Origin: Medicago truncatula
Lineage: Eukaryota > Streptophyta > Magnoliopsida > Fabales > Fabaceae
Length of the DNA: 64,000 nt
Reading direction: 5' to 3'
Assembly: GCF_003473485.1 (NCBI RefSeq)
Contig: NC_053043.1
Location: 3,420,001-3,484,000, forward strand
Each line of letters begins with the position of its first letter. Within the stretch, counting starts at the first letter, position 1. The notes below the pieces were generated by a model. That model did no database searches and was not told the DNA's origin. It saw only the letters and a list, made by a program, of their open reading frames with translations. Both the position numbers and the translations under genes were made by a program. This document shows, piece after piece, positions 48,207 through 59,569 of this stretch.

Positions 48207-48741
48207 TGAATATCGTTTATTTTTGTCAAAAAAAAAAATAAATGAAAGTCATAATTACGCAATTTTTTAATGTAAGAACATAAACGAAAGATATGTGCAA
48301 GAATTGTAAGAACATATACATGGAAAGATCTTAAACAAATAGTTAGTGATACAATAGGTATTTGGCGGAATACATGGGGTAGTGAGATTTAAATTAATGG
48401 TTGGGATTTATTGTTGTTTTTCTTGCCTGTATATTTTCTTGCAAATTAGCCAAAAAAAAAAAAGTTTTAATAATGCTCTAAGGACGCGCGTTTGTTAGCG
48501 CTTTCCTTTTTCTTTTTAACGTTTTCTAAACATTCGATAGTTCATACTTCGAAAATGAATTTCACATAAAATAATGACAGTTTCGCTTAAAAATAATGTA
48601 AATGTTTATGGCATTCATTTTACTCTTTTACAACACTTACAAAGAGGAGTAAAATATGTTTCTCAAACTTCAACGTGGTTCTTAAATTTTAGAAAAGAAA
48701 AGGAAACTTAAATGTGTTTCTCAAACTTTCATAAAAAGTTA

Positions 48742-49496
48742 CTCCCTCCGTTTTTAAATAGTATAAGTAAAATTGACTTTTTAGGTTCATTCATTTATGG
48801 TTTGTTTGGTTAAGAAGAGAAGTTGTGAAGAGAGAAATATGTAAGAGAGAGTATGAGAAGAGAGAAAAAGGTGAGAAATAGAATAGATTTGATGTAGTGT
48901 TTGGTATAAGAGAAAGAGAAGAGAAATAAAGAAGAGAGAAGTGTTGATTGTTAATAAAAGTACAAAAATAACCTTGATTTAAAAAAATTCCTTCAAAATA
49001 AATTTTTATTAGCTATTTTAATTTTAATATGAAATCTTTTGACTTAACTTTTATTTATTTGTAGGTCATATTTGAATTATAACTATTTTAAATAATTTAG
49101 TTAACTATTGATTTAGTTATTAAAATTTATATCTTAATCACGTGGTGGGTACGTGATGCTAAAGCCTGGAAACAAAAACTACACAAGCAGAAGGACAATA
49201 TTGGAAAAATCAAAGTTAAAGGGTCCTCTCTCCACTTTCTTCGCTACTTTGGAGAGAAGAAAAAAACATGTGGGACCCAGTAATATTTATTCTCTCTTCA
49301 ATACTTCTTTGACATGCCAAACGTGAATAGTTACCACTTTCTTTGCATTCTCTCTCGTTGCTTTCTCTCTCGTCCCAATTTCTCGTGTAACAAACACACC
49401 GTTAATGATGTATGTGATTTATAATATGGATCACATACATCATTAAATGAATGAACCTAAAAAGTCAATTTTACTTATATTTAAAGATGGAGGGAG
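48742..49496. mobile_element. Stowaway-type (Tc1/mariner) MITE with internal insertion
   Basis: The ends read 'ctccctccgtttttaaata' and its complement finishing 'gatggagggag', flanked by TA on both sides (48740-48741 and 49497-49498). The inner TIR continues through 'aagtaaaattgacttttta' and 'ggttcattcattta'. At 755 bp it is much longer than a usual Stowaway. The extra length is a middle block (about 48800-49395) whose own ends, 'gtttgtttggttaagaag' and 'gtgtaacaaacacacc', are partly complementary, so a second MITE probably sits inside. Confidence 0.75.
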
Positions 49497-49762
49497 TATC
49501 ATCTAAGAGAGTTCAGGTATGCTCCATTTACCTCAATCTCCATTTAAGGTATTGGATGAATGACATGTGGAAAAAAATTTCAAGGATTAGATTTAAAAAT
49601 AAATAAAATATTTACTTTTACATTAAAAAATTAAAAGTCACAAACAATATGTCTCCTCAAAATACTGTTTTTCTTTTTTCAATCAAAATCCAACAACAAC
49701 AAATTTCATAGTTTCTTTGTCTCTCTCTTTCTCTCTCTAGGTGTAGCATAGCTACTGGTTAA

Positions 49763-50886
49763 GGGGGATGTATTGGATTATGATTCTATGAGATTTTAAA
49801 AGACTTTTTAATTATGAAAAAATCTTGTGGTATTCAATCAAGACTTTTTGCAATTTAAAAAAAGTCTTATAATATTCAATCAAGAACTCTTTGTCATTTT
49901 AAAAAAGTCTTGAGGTGTTCAATCAAGACTTTTCATCATTTAAAAAAAGTCTTGTGGTATTTAAAATCATTCAATTTTCAAAGGATTGTTTAATAAATTG
50001 GATTTTGATGGATTTTGTAGTGTAATTTTAACAAGAAAAAGTCTTTCATGAAAATATGAGATTTCTTGAGATTGTTTTTGTTTTAAAAGTTACTATCTCT
50101 CTCTCTCTATTCTCTCATTTCTCTCCTCGTTTCTCTATCTCTCCATTCTCTCTCTCTCTCTCTCATCTCTCATCCCCCCTCTCTCCCTCTCTCTATATCA
50201 TAAAAAAATAAAAAATTGTATTGAGAATATTATGATAGAGAGTATGTCGTAATTAATGTTCCGCAAATCGTGTGTTAACTCTCCGAGATTACCGAGTTTA
50301 CATTTTTAGGTACAAAAATTGGAAGGTTTAATGAGTTTGACTGAGTTAACACTCAGTAAACTCGTGTAACTCGACCGATTTGTAATGGCTGACACAATAT
50401 ATTTTTTTGAAAGATTTGTAAGTGCTGGCATAATTTTAAATATGTACAATTGAATTTTGTGGGAATAACATTTTTAACAAATAAAAAATGTGTATTGAGA
50501 ATAATGTGTTAGAGTGTTTTTTAGTCCCTTAAAATCTTATAAAATCCATAAAATTCTTAAAATTTGAAAATCAATAGTAAAAGAATTTTTTATTGGTTTT
50601 ATTTTTCTTTATTCAAACGCTAGAATTTATTTGTTCATTATTTTTATCATCCACGCTTGAAAGTTTGTTCTTTTTTCCCTAAAATTTATTGAATCCTTTG
50701 AAATTTTAAAATCACATAAAATCCTTTGAAATTCTTAAAAGTCTGTGTGATAAATCCTTTAAAATCTTGAGTGTATAAAGTCTTTTAAAATCTCACAAAA
50801 TCAATAGAATCTGACACAGTCTTTTAAAATCTTAAAGACTTTTTTAATTAAAATAGTCTTGTAAAATCCTAATCCAATACACCCCC
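49763..50886. mobile_element. PIF/Harbinger-type MITE
   Basis: Ends 'gggggatgtattggatta' and the complement of 'gggggtgtattggattagg', flanked by TAA on both sides (49760-49762 and 50887-50889). The unoccupied site is preserved in the paralogous segment at 46379-46381, proving insertion with a 3-bp duplication. The interior has many 'aaaagtctt' and 'aaaatctt' words in both orientations and a (TC)n tract at about 50097-50190. There is no coding capacity; length 1124 bp. Confidence 0.88.
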
Positions 50887-51030
50887 TAAGACTTCTATTT
50901 TGTTCTTCAAGGAAAATTTAAAAGCTATTCAGTGAACACGTGGCGTTGTGATATTTATTTAATTTTGATTAAGATTAGTTTTTTTTTTTTTTGAGTGAGA
51001 TTAAGATTAGTTAATGATTATGCTAATTGT

Positions 51031-51607
51031 GTTTAGTTAGTTGAGGGAGTTCGTGGATGAATATGTGAAGATAATTTTCCCATTTTCAACTTACCAATAT
51101 AGTGGTGAGCCGTCACACAAACTCTAATTTCTTCTCCTTCATCCACCAAAGAGGGGTGATTTAGGGTCAATTTTTGATCCAAAATCACCACACTAACTCG
51201 TTTTTCTATTTTCCTTTTATTGAAATAAGTGATTCACATCTATTTCGTTTTTTATTTTGTGATTTCGTCGTCTTTGTGCGACGTTGTTTGTTTTTCTTGT
51301 TTCTCTCAAGTATTTGATCGCTTCAGATTGTCAGATCAGCTTCGATCCAGTGCAGATCCAATCAATGATTTTGGCGTCATCCACGTTGCAGATCCAGAAA
51401 CATGGTTATTTCGGAGATTTAAATATAGTCATATGTGTAGACATTTGTACTTTGTCGTTTTATGCTATTAACATGGATGTTGTGAGCTTGTTCACAGATT
51501 TATCCTTTTTATTTTTAGCAAATTTGCATTATATCGATGTACTCTTTCAATTTGAATGAATGGATATCTTTTATTTTGTCAAAAAAAAAAGAAAAGAAAA
51601 GAAAAGG
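51031..51607 (+). other. Poly-A-tailed block, possible retroposed 3' end
   Basis: Replaces about 40 bp of copy 1 within the duplicated segment. It ends 'tcaatttgaatgaatggata', then 'tttgtc' and a purine/A run, the same ending style as 46780-46813 and 51815-51858. This suggests LINE-like 3' ends. A frame at 51229-51471 has no recognised domain. Identity uncertain. Confidence 0.3.
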
Positions 51608-51902
51608 TCTTGATGGCTTTCAGCATTGCACTTAAGCAGTAAGCACTAAGCACCGTTTTCCTATTTTTCTTTTGGATCTAGCAAATGCCTTAAGAAAAAA
51701 GAACGAAAAAAATTATCTTAAATACAAATCAAACATTTTTTTCTTCTTTTTCTATTGTTTCTAGATTCACTCTATATGTTTTTAGCAATATTGATCATGT
51801 TATTGTCTCTGATATATTCTATCAATTTAAATGAATGAATATCTTTTGTTCTTGTAAAAAGAAAAAGTGGTCATTACTATATTAAGGCAAATGATTCATA
51901 AT

Positions 51903-52577
51903 TTAAATGTCATTCAGATCCACTATTTTCTCTTTTTCCTCAAGTAATTGAGATTTGGTGTTCATGATGGAATTTGATTGATGAGTCTCCTCCTCGATTT
52001 CTCTTGATTGCATCCGCAAAACAACAAACATTATTAGTACTAAATATATGCGAATGATTGTATACCTGAAATAAAGTAAAATAGCTCCCATGATTTCGTT
52101 GCCACAACAGCCAACAATCAACCACTTACCTAGCAGAGACACTATATATGTTTAGGTTTGATTACATTTTTGTTCCTTTAGTTTAGGCCATGCAACTTTT
52201 CAATCCTCATATTTTTTATATCATCACATCTCTCTTCAAACATTATCATTTTTTATTTATTTTGAAATGATTTAAATTTCAAATTAATCACTAAGCCACA
52301 AATATTTTCTTAAAAATGAAACATTACGGGGTATAGAGAAAGAATATTAACACTAGGACCGTATTTGTACAACTTTTAAAAATGACTAGCTAAAGTTGGC
52401 CAAAAAAACTTGATTGAACCAGACCATACATTGCCCAAACTAGGGTATTCACATCCAATTTAACACGAATGAATATCGCATCAACTGAAAAACAAAGATG
52501 GTTTTTTTTTTTTTTGGCCAAGCAAATATGATTTCTTAATTCACCCTCTATATGCTCAAATTTATAAAAAAATACTT
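51903..52577. other. Intergenic region, no recognised content
   Basis: A minus-strand frame at 51903-52142 (79 aa) has a hydrophobic middle and a charged tail but no family resemblance; I do not call it a gene. A poly-T tract lies at 52502-52515. Confidence 0.4.
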
Positions 52578-52754
52578 GAGAAATGCAAGCAACACATATT
52601 TTTTAACACCTCTCTTTGATTGGTTAAAATTCACATGAGACCCACCAAATTCATATGGGACCCACACGATTTAGTGGAACCCATGTGAATTTTAACCAAT
52701 CAAAGAGACTATGTTTGAAAGTGTGTGTTAAAATGTGTGTTGCTAGCATTCCTC
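52578..52754. mobile_element. Mutator-type MITE with perfect 9-bp target-site duplication
   Basis: The 177-bp element is almost wholly palindromic. Left 'gagaaatgcaagcaacaca' pairs with right 'tgtgttgctagcattcctc', and 'ctttgattggttaaaattca' pairs with its exact complement. Flanks carry 'aaaatactt' on both sides (52569-52577 and 52755-52763). Nine-base duplications point to the Mutator superfamily. Confidence 0.88.
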
Positions 52755-52830
52755 AAAATACTTTATCGGAAGCAAAAATTTGCTTCCGATAAATTTAAGA
52801 AGGTGGATTGTGAAATTAGAGAAACACATT

Positions 52831-53593
52831 GACTTGCTCCATTTACTCCTTTTTACTTCATAGATGTGTGACATATGACAAAAATAAAATCAAGGGTTAG
52901 GATTAAAATGGACTCACCATTCTGTTCCACACACCTCACACAACTCAATTACTCTGTTCTTCCCCCTTCCACCTCCTACCGCAACAACAACATCATCTCT
53001 CCACCGCCGCCACTTCCGGCAACACTGCCGCTACTTCTGGCGACTAATTCATAATATTCCTCCCTTCTGCTCTATACACCGTTATAGCACAGCCCCATCT
53101 TATCGTCTTTGTCTCCTTCCGACGGCGATGGAACGGTGATTGTGCACTCCTCGCAGTATGGGTTTGTTTGCTGATTTTGGAATCAAATTTTCTTTTGGAA
53201 TTTGAAATCGCGAGATCTAGATGATATGAAAACAACGACGGCGAGAAGTTATGTTGCGATAAAAGGCAGCAGCGTCGGTCAGAGGAAGAGGCAGAGATGG
53301 AGGAACGACGGCCACCACTGGTTTGGGTTTGAAATCGCGATCTCCAGATAACTACAACGACGGCGAGGAACGAGGGCCGACGAGAGGCAGCAACTCCGAC
53401 GAGGCAGAGAAAGAGGAAAGAGAGCGGGAGGCAGCAGAGATGTTGATTGGGAGGAAGATGGAAAACGTGAATGTTAATTACAGTATTATTAAGTAAATCC
53501 TTATTATTTCTCACCTTTTAATCTCAACCCTTAGATTTAGTTTTGCCATATGTCACACATCTATGAAGTAAAAAGGAGTAAATGGAGCAAGTC
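52831..53593. mobile_element. Terminal-inverted-repeat element with gene-like GC-rich interior
   Basis: Ends 'gacttgctccatttactcct' and its reverse complement, continuing about 75 bp with few mismatches. The interior (about 52970-53470) is unusually GC-rich for the region, with 'ccgccgccacttccggc'-type codon-like text and a 156-codon minus-strand frame (53044-53514) lacking any domain I know. The contrast suggests captured host gene pieces, as in Pack-MULEs. No clear target-site duplication. Confidence 0.6.
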
Positions 53594-54229
53594 AAAATGG
53601 AGCAAAGATGCACTCCCCTTTTCTTCATGCTTCTCAGTCTCCTCTTAGTGTTCCTTACTTACTCTTTCCTTTTATTGGAACGCAACTTGCAATTGTTAAC
53701 AATGTAAATTGTTGAATGTCTTTAATCCTTTCTCTTGTCAGCAATGTAAATTGTTGTCAAAATATCATTTCTCTTGTCATATACAGTACACACTCCAAAA
53801 ATGGGGTAAAATCCTTTTCTGGATATCATTTGTTTTGAATTCACATAAGAAAAAATGATAAGTTTAAGCTCAAGTTATTGACAGTGTCGTATTCCTAAAG
53901 CAATCTACCTCAACTTTTTCACATTCGAACCAGTCAAAAAAATCATCAACATTATCCCTCTCCCTCAAAGAATAAAAACAAAAAGTCACATTACTAGATA
54001 GCAGGTAGATATTGTGCACAAATGCTGCACATAATCGAATAGAAAAAAGAAAATTGGTTTCTTTACCCATTTGAGAACAAAAAACAAATCTTGCTTATGT
54101 AGGCAGAATATCCGTTTTACCTACATACATCACATGCGATTCCTTGAGATGTGATAGCAACCTAAGAATTATTATTTAGTTGATGATGATGACATAGTGA
54201 GTGCTATGCTACACTAACACATGTGTGTG
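53594..54229. other. 3' flank of the CBSX5-like gene
   Basis: No gene seen. It follows the CBS gene's stop on the minus strand and probably includes its 3' UTR. A tandem duplication of about 45 bp around 'ttgcaattgttaacaatgta/ttgtcagcaatgtaaattgt' lies at 53690-53755. Confidence 0.45.
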
Positions 54230-56087
54230 TTAGGACATTGATTTCAAGTGTTCTCTGAAAATTCTCAACATACTTTGAAAAGTAACAATCCCATACAAGG
54301 TACCATCTTCTTGTACCACCCAGACATAACTCACACGATGAGAAAGTGCTTGAATCATTACAGCAACCAAAGAGCTCCAAGGGTAACAAACAATAGCCTC
54401 TGACCTTCTCATAATCCTTGAAGAGAATCCTCCAAGTTTCCAATTCTTCCCTAATGAGCAAATATCTTCCTCCGATGAAGTCGAAGAAAACGAAGACCAA
54501 GATGAAAGCTCTGATCCCTCCCCAAGTAACTCCACAGCCGCGTTGTCGAGATTCTGCTCATGCAGCCTCTCCTTTACCAGCTGAACTAAATCCTCCGGTG
54601 GACCACCGCAGTCGATGTAAGCTAAGAGATCACCAGCTGAGAGAGTTGCAATTGCAGGGACATCAATTTCATCACAAGAGTTCAACATAAAGGGTGAGAT
54701 TTCTCCAATGAGTTTGCCTTGCGGATCAACGACTGCAACAGAGGATTGGTGCACAATGGAAGCAGTGAGAAGCTCTAAAGCAGAGGATGCAGGGTCATCA
54801 AAGTAAAGAAAATATAGATTTTGTGTGTCTATAATGTCGAGTTTGTCGATGGATTGTGCAGGAGTATCGGAAAATGTCCCGATTGAGTTGAGGAGGTAGC
54901 GCATTACATCCTCTTGACTTAGCCAACAATATGCACGCTTATCATTGTGCAAAATCTCATTCTCCTTTTTCTTACACTTGTTCTCATCGGATATTGGCAT
55001 CACCACATTCTGCACCCCTTCATCCATTACATCTATAGTCTCCAATAAACTGCATGCGACATCTCAAAATAAAATTATTAATTGAATAAAGAATAATATA
55101 TCTACTTGATCATACATTTGAGTGTTTTTTTTTATAAATATACATTTGAGATATTAAAAGACCAAAGTCTTAATTTTCATTTTAGAGGAACAAATCTTTT
55201 ACATCGGTTTGTAATGCAAGACAACGCTAGACACCAAAAATGAGAAAATCAGAATTTGCAAAAAGGAAATAGACTAAAATCAAAATTCTATATGGACCAA
55301 ACATATTCTAACAATTGTTTAACGAAATATACAAAGTGATCTATTACTAAATCAATCAATATTAGTAATTTAAGAGTATTTGGGACTATAAATTTCTTTT
55401 ACCACTCATTGGCCGCATAAAAAAATTACTACCAAGTCAATTTTTTGGTACAATTATTATATTTCCACATCACCACATGTGAATTAAAACCCCTTCCTTT
55501 TCTAGAATAAAGAACAAAAAGTCAAAGATGAAATTGAAAAACTACAAACAAAATTTAATTTTTTTCTATTGCCTCTTTATTATTCAATTTATTCACGGGA
55601 TCAAGTCAACCACAAAGATAGAAAAATCAGAACTAAACACAACCACATAAAAAAAAAAACAATAGTAATGAAAAAAATAAAAATAAAGCAATGAACAAAA
55701 AGAATAAGGAACGAACCTGGCATTGGGTTGAATATGTCGAACGAGAGATGAACGGTCGTCTGCAAGAAGAATCGGAACTGGAGACCGAAGAGCTGCGGCC
55801 GGGGAAGAGAGATTCTCCGGTCTGCAAAGGAAACAAATAATATCGACCATGCAAACTTTTCCGATACATTTGCAATGAAATTCAAAGTCCTCTTTGATTA
55901 GGGTTTGAGGAGGTTTTCTGTTGATGGAATGGTGACAATTCCAAACGCTGATGTAGGATTCAGCGTGTTTCTTGATGGCGTTAAGAGCGTCGGCTATGGT
56001 GTCGGTGATAGAAATGGAGCGGAGTGGTGGTTTGCCGAGGGAGAGGTCGGAAACTTCATGCGTTGAGAGTGATAATCTTACTGCCAT
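54230..56087 (-). CDS. CBSX5-like: CBS domain-containing protein, CBSX5-like
   Basis: Two exons, 55717-56087 and 54230-55049, GT-AG, 397 codons (396 aa), close to Arabidopsis CBSX5. The N-terminus 'VSDLSLGKPPLRSISITDTI' and 'ISVWNCHHS', then 'CKCIGKVCMVDIICFLC', match the family. The C-terminal CBS module includes 'SSLVAVMIQALSHRVSYVWV' followed by 'DGTLYGIVTFQSMLRIFREH'. CBS pairs bind adenosine nucleotides and tune partner activity; the partner of CBSX5 proteins is not well known. The Met at 56087 is chosen over one four codons upstream on family similarity. An 'SSFSSTSSEED' acidic Ser stretch in the second half may be a phosphorylated loop. Confidence 0.9.
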
Positions 56088-56454
56088 ACACAGACTCAAT
56101 ATACGAGAATGATGGGAATAAGAATAACCTCAAAAAACAACGCAATGAAAATTTAGAGAGAGAAGAAATAGGCCTTTTGTTATAGGGAGAGAGAGAGAGT
56201 GTTGGAGAGATTTTGGTGGCTTAAAATGAGGTGAAGGAGTTTGGAAATTTATAAAGGGGTGCCTGGTTCCTTACTATTTTTTATTTTTTTTTGAAGGAAC
56301 TGGTTCCTTACTATGAATGTCACGTGAAAGAAAAAATTGTTTGATTGTTTTTGCTCTCCTTATTAATAAACTTTGAATTCTCTAAAAAAATAGATCGATT
56401 ATTTTCCTTAAAAAATAATAGGCTATGGATTTTGTCAAAAAAAGAAAAAGGGTG

Positions 56455-57075
56455 GACTAGTATGGAGGACCATACCACGCGGACTCTCTCCAATACATTA
56501 ACTATTCAATATGTATAGCTCAGTTTGATCGTACAGGTCACGTGAGCTCCACCTGATTAGCTCAGCTTGATCGTTCAAGTCACATGAGCTCTACCTGCTC
56601 AGCTTAGCTTGAACGTTCAGGTCACATAAGCTTCATCTGCTTAACTCAGTTTGATCATCCAGGTCATGTGAGCTTTGCCATCAACGTCACTAGCTCTCTC
56701 AAGTCGTTGTCCAAGCAACATTGTTGTCCTCCTCTTGAGGGCATCTCATAACGTGTCACGCGTCCTGCACGGACAAGTGACGTGATCTGTGTGCCTTGAC
56801 TCCACGCGCCTTGTACGGATGAGCAGTGCTAGGAAACTTGATCCGATCTACACATCTGATGCAGATGAGTCATATGGACCTCAGGGTTAATGGGTCTGGA
56901 CATCCAAAGGAAGGCCCATTAGGTCAAGAAAGCGAGGCCTATAAAAGGAGACAACTAGAGAGCAACAGAGGGATTGAAATTCATTATCTTGAAAGGTGTA
57001 TTTTTCATTTAAGTCTTATTTTTCATTAAGCAGCTCACTTATTGTAATTTAACTTGTGTTTACATACGTGAACAA
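56455..57075 (+). mobile_element. Solo-LTR-like region (fossil)
   Basis: Non-coding block with a 42-bp tandem repeat at its left, a TATA-like 'ctataaaagg' at about 56940 and a following 'attgtaattt' polyadenylation-like end. The design fits a gypsy-type LTR left alone. No internal domain or second LTR. Boundaries and family uncertain. Confidence 0.4.
56517..56677 (+). repeat. 42-bp tandem repeat, 3.8 units
   Basis: Units start at 56517, 56559, 56601 and 56643. Each runs 'a(g/a)ct(c/t)ag(t/c)ttga' .. 'caggtcac(g/a)t(g/a)agct' .. 'acctg'. The period is exactly 42 bases with scattered substitutions, and the 'gtcacgtgagct' core of unit 1 includes a G-box-like CACGTG. Confidence 0.9.
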
Positions 57076-57537
57076 TATATAAGCTATGAATATTTCTCCT
57101 AATAAAAATAGGCTAAGATATTTTTTTATAAATAGACTATGAATATAAAATTTAATTTATATACATGAAAAAAAGGTTTTACACATATACCTAATGATGT
57201 ATTGCTATATTATTGAATGGATTAGAAACACATGATTTGTCCTATCTTATCTTATTAATTGATATACAATACTTAAAAAATCAAACTCATGAATATAGTA
57301 TAATAATATCATCAATTGTCTTTTTTTATAATAAAAAGTTTAAGTGAGTTAGATTTTGAAAGTTTATCAAAGTTTAAACATACATCAATTTTCGAAGAGC
57401 ACTTAGATAAATACTTATTGTAATTTTATATGAAAATTTATTTATTTTTTAAATTTATATAATTTCACTATTTTGTGTTTGACTAACCTTTAAAAAAGTA
57501 TTAATTTCACTAGTTAGTTAAAAGAAAAGACAGACAA

Positions 57538-57545
57538 TATAAACA
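57538..57545 (+). promoter_or_regulatory. Possible TATA box of acetolactate synthase
   Basis: 'tataaaca' lies 57-64 bases before the ALS start, in an otherwise A-rich stretch. The match is acceptable but not strong. Confidence 0.35.
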
Positions 57546-57601
57546 ACAGAAACTTTTTAGGGCCTGCATTTTGAAACCGTGTGTCTCATCTCAACAAAAA
57601 C

Positions 57602-59569
57602 ATGGCAGCCACTGCTGCAAAAGCCGCGTTCACAACCACCATCTCTTCCTCTTCACCACAATCACTTCCAAACCAAAACCACGTTTTCAGAATCACTTAC
57701 CCATTTTCCACTTACCCAAACACTCCCTTCAAACTCAACCACCGCTCTCTCAAAATCTCCGCTTCCGTCTCCAACCCTACTCAAAAAACCACTCCCATCC
57801 CCTCACCCGAACAATTCATTTCCCGATTTGCCCCTAACGAACCTCGAAAAGGCGCCGACATCCTCGTCGAATCACTCGAACGTCAGGGAGTTACAAATGT
57901 CTTCGCTTACCCCGGCGGCGCTTCAATGGAGATTCATCAAGCACTCACGCGCTCCACCGCCATTCGTAACGTCCTCCCTCGTCACGAACAAGGTGGAATC
58001 TTCGCTGCCGAGGGTTACGCTCGTTCCTCTGGTCTACCTGGTGTCTGCATCGCCACTTCCGGCCCTGGTGCCACTAATCTTGTCAGTGGACTTGCTGATG
58101 CTATGCTTGACAGTGTTCCGCTTATTGCTATCACCGGTCAGGTTCCCCGGAGAATGATTGGTACTGATGCTTTTCAAGAAACTCCGATTGTTGAGGTAAC
58201 TAGATCAATCACCAAGCATAACTATCTTGTTCTTGATGTTGATGATATACCTAGAATAGTGAAAGAAGCGTTTTTATTAGCTTCTAGTGGTAGACCTGGA
58301 CCTGTTTTGATTGATATACCTAAGGATATTCAGCAACAGGTTTCCCTTCCGAATTGGGATCAACCTATTAGGTTAACTGGGTATATGAATAGGTTACCCA
58401 AGGCGCCGGATGAGGCACATTTGGAACAGATTGTGAGGTTGTTATTGGAGTCTAAGAAACCTGTTTTGTATGTTGGTGGTGGTAGTTTGAATTGTAGTGA
58501 GGAATTGAGGCGTTTTGTTGAGTTAACTGGTGTTCCTGTTGCTAGTACTTTGATGGGGTTGGGTTCATATCCTAGTTTGGATGAGAATTCGTTGCAGATG
58601 CTTGGGATGCATGGGACAGTTTATGCTAATTATGCGGTTGATAAGAGTGATCTTTTGCTTGCGTTTGGGGTTAGGTTTGATGATCGGGTTACTGGGAAGC
58701 TTGAGGCTTTTGCGAGCCGGGCGAAGATTGTTCATATTGATATTGATGCTGCTGAGATTGGGAAGAATAAGCAGCCTCATGTGTCGGTTTGTGGGGATCT
58801 GAAGTTGGCTTTGAAGGGGATTAATCAGATTTTGGAGAGTAATGGGATAGAGCGTAAGCTTGATTTTGGAGGTTGGAGAGAAGAACTGAATGATCAGAAA
58901 GTTAGGTTTCCGATGAGTTATAAGACGTTTGATGAAGCTATTCCTCCACAGTATGCTATACAGGTTCTTGACGAGCTTACCAATGGGGAGGCTATCATAA
59001 GTACTGGTGTTGGACAACATCAGATGTGGGCTGCTCAGTTTTATAGGTACAAGAGACCAAGGCAGTGGTTGACATCTGCTGGTCTTGGCGCTATGGGATT
59101 TGGATTGCCGGCTGCCATGGGAGCTGCTGTTGCCAATCCCGACGCTATTGTGGTTGACATCGATGGTGATGGAAGTTTTATGATGAATGTTCAGGAATTG
59201 GCTACTATCAAGGTGGAGAATCTCCCTGTTAAGATATTGTTGTTGAATAATCAACACTTGGGTATGGTTGTCCAGTGGGAGGATCGGTTCTATAAAGCCA
59301 ATAGAGCTCACACCTACCTGGGAGACCCGGCCAATGAGAAAGAAATATTCCCCAATATGTTGAAATTTGCAGGTGCTTGTGGTATACCAGCAGCTCGTGT
59401 GACAAAGAGGGCAGACCTTAGAGCAGCGATTCAGAAAATGTTAGATACCCCTGGCCCCTACCTGCTTGATGTTATTGTACCGCATCAGGAGCATGTGTTG
59501 CCAATGATTCCTGCTAATGGATCCTTTGAGGATGTCATAACCGAGGGCGATGGCAGGATAAGTTACTGA
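57602..59569 (+). CDS. ALS: Acetolactate synthase (acetohydroxyacid synthase) catalytic subunit, chloroplastic
   Basis: Intronless, 655 aa. It makes acetolactate/acetohydroxybutyrate, the first shared step of Val, Leu and Ile synthesis, in plastids with ThDP, Mg2+ and FAD. Residues 1 to about 65 are a Ser/Thr-rich transit peptide. Landmarks: '[15 protein letters not shown]' (A107), the catalytic Glu in 'RHEQGG' (E129), '[13 protein letters not shown]' (P182), '[10 protein letters not shown]' (D361), ThDP motif '[12 protein letters not shown]', and '[11 protein letters not shown]' (W559). The numbering offset to Arabidopsis is 15. Well-known inhibitor-contact positions 122, 197, 205, 376 and 574 carry the usual residues; position 653 (here 638) is Ala instead of the common Ser. 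The Met at 57602 (MAATAAK) is preferred over one seven codons upstream because transit peptides of the family start this way. The 5' third is C-rich while the rest uses T/G-ending codons. Confidence 0.96.
   Translation: MAATAAKAAFTTTISSSSPQSLPNQNHVFRITYPFSTYPNTPFKLNHRSLKISASVSNPTQKTTPIPSPEQFISRFAPNEPRKGADILVESLERQGVTNVFAYPGGASMEIHQALTRSTAIRNVLPRHEQGGIFAAEGYARSSGLPGVCIATSGPGATNLVSGLADAMLDSVPLIAITGQVPRRMIGTDAFQETPIVEVTRSITKHNYLVLDVDDIPRIVKEAFLLASSGRPGPVLIDIPKDIQQQVSLPNWDQPIRLTGYMNRLPKAPDEAHLEQIVRLLLESKKPVLYVGGGSLNCSEELRRFVELTGVPVASTLMGLGSYPSLDENSLQMLGMHGTVYANYAVDKSDLLLAFGVRFDDRVTGKLEAFASRAKIVHIDIDAAEIGKNKQPHVSVCGDLKLALKGINQILESNGIERKLDFGGWREELNDQKVRFPMSYKTFDEAIPPQYAIQVLDELTNGEAIISTGVGQHQMWAAQFYRYKRPRQWLTSAGLGAMGFGLPAAMGAAVANPDAIVVDIDGDGSFMMNVQELATIKVENLPVKILLLNNQHLGMVVQWEDRFYKANRAHTYLGDPANEKEIFPNMLKFAGACGIPAARVTKRADLRAAIQKMLDTPGPYLLDVIVPHQEHVLPMIPANGSFEDVITEGDGRISY

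Larger units (their letters stand above)
49654..51902. repeat. Duplicated segment related to the RING gene upstream region, copy 2
   Basis: Copy of 46272-46848 enlarged by a Harbinger-type MITE at 49763-50886 and by a different middle block at about 51031-51607 ending in a poly-A tract. No RING exon accompanies it. Confidence 0.85.

Noticed and set aside
51903-52142. 79-codon minus-strand frame with a hydrophobic middle
   Set aside because: It begins in repeat-derived sequence and has no homologue I know, no TATA box and no splice support.
58565-59311. 248-codon minus-strand frame inside ALS
   Set aside because: It lies entirely opposite the ALS coding sequence and has no family resemblance.
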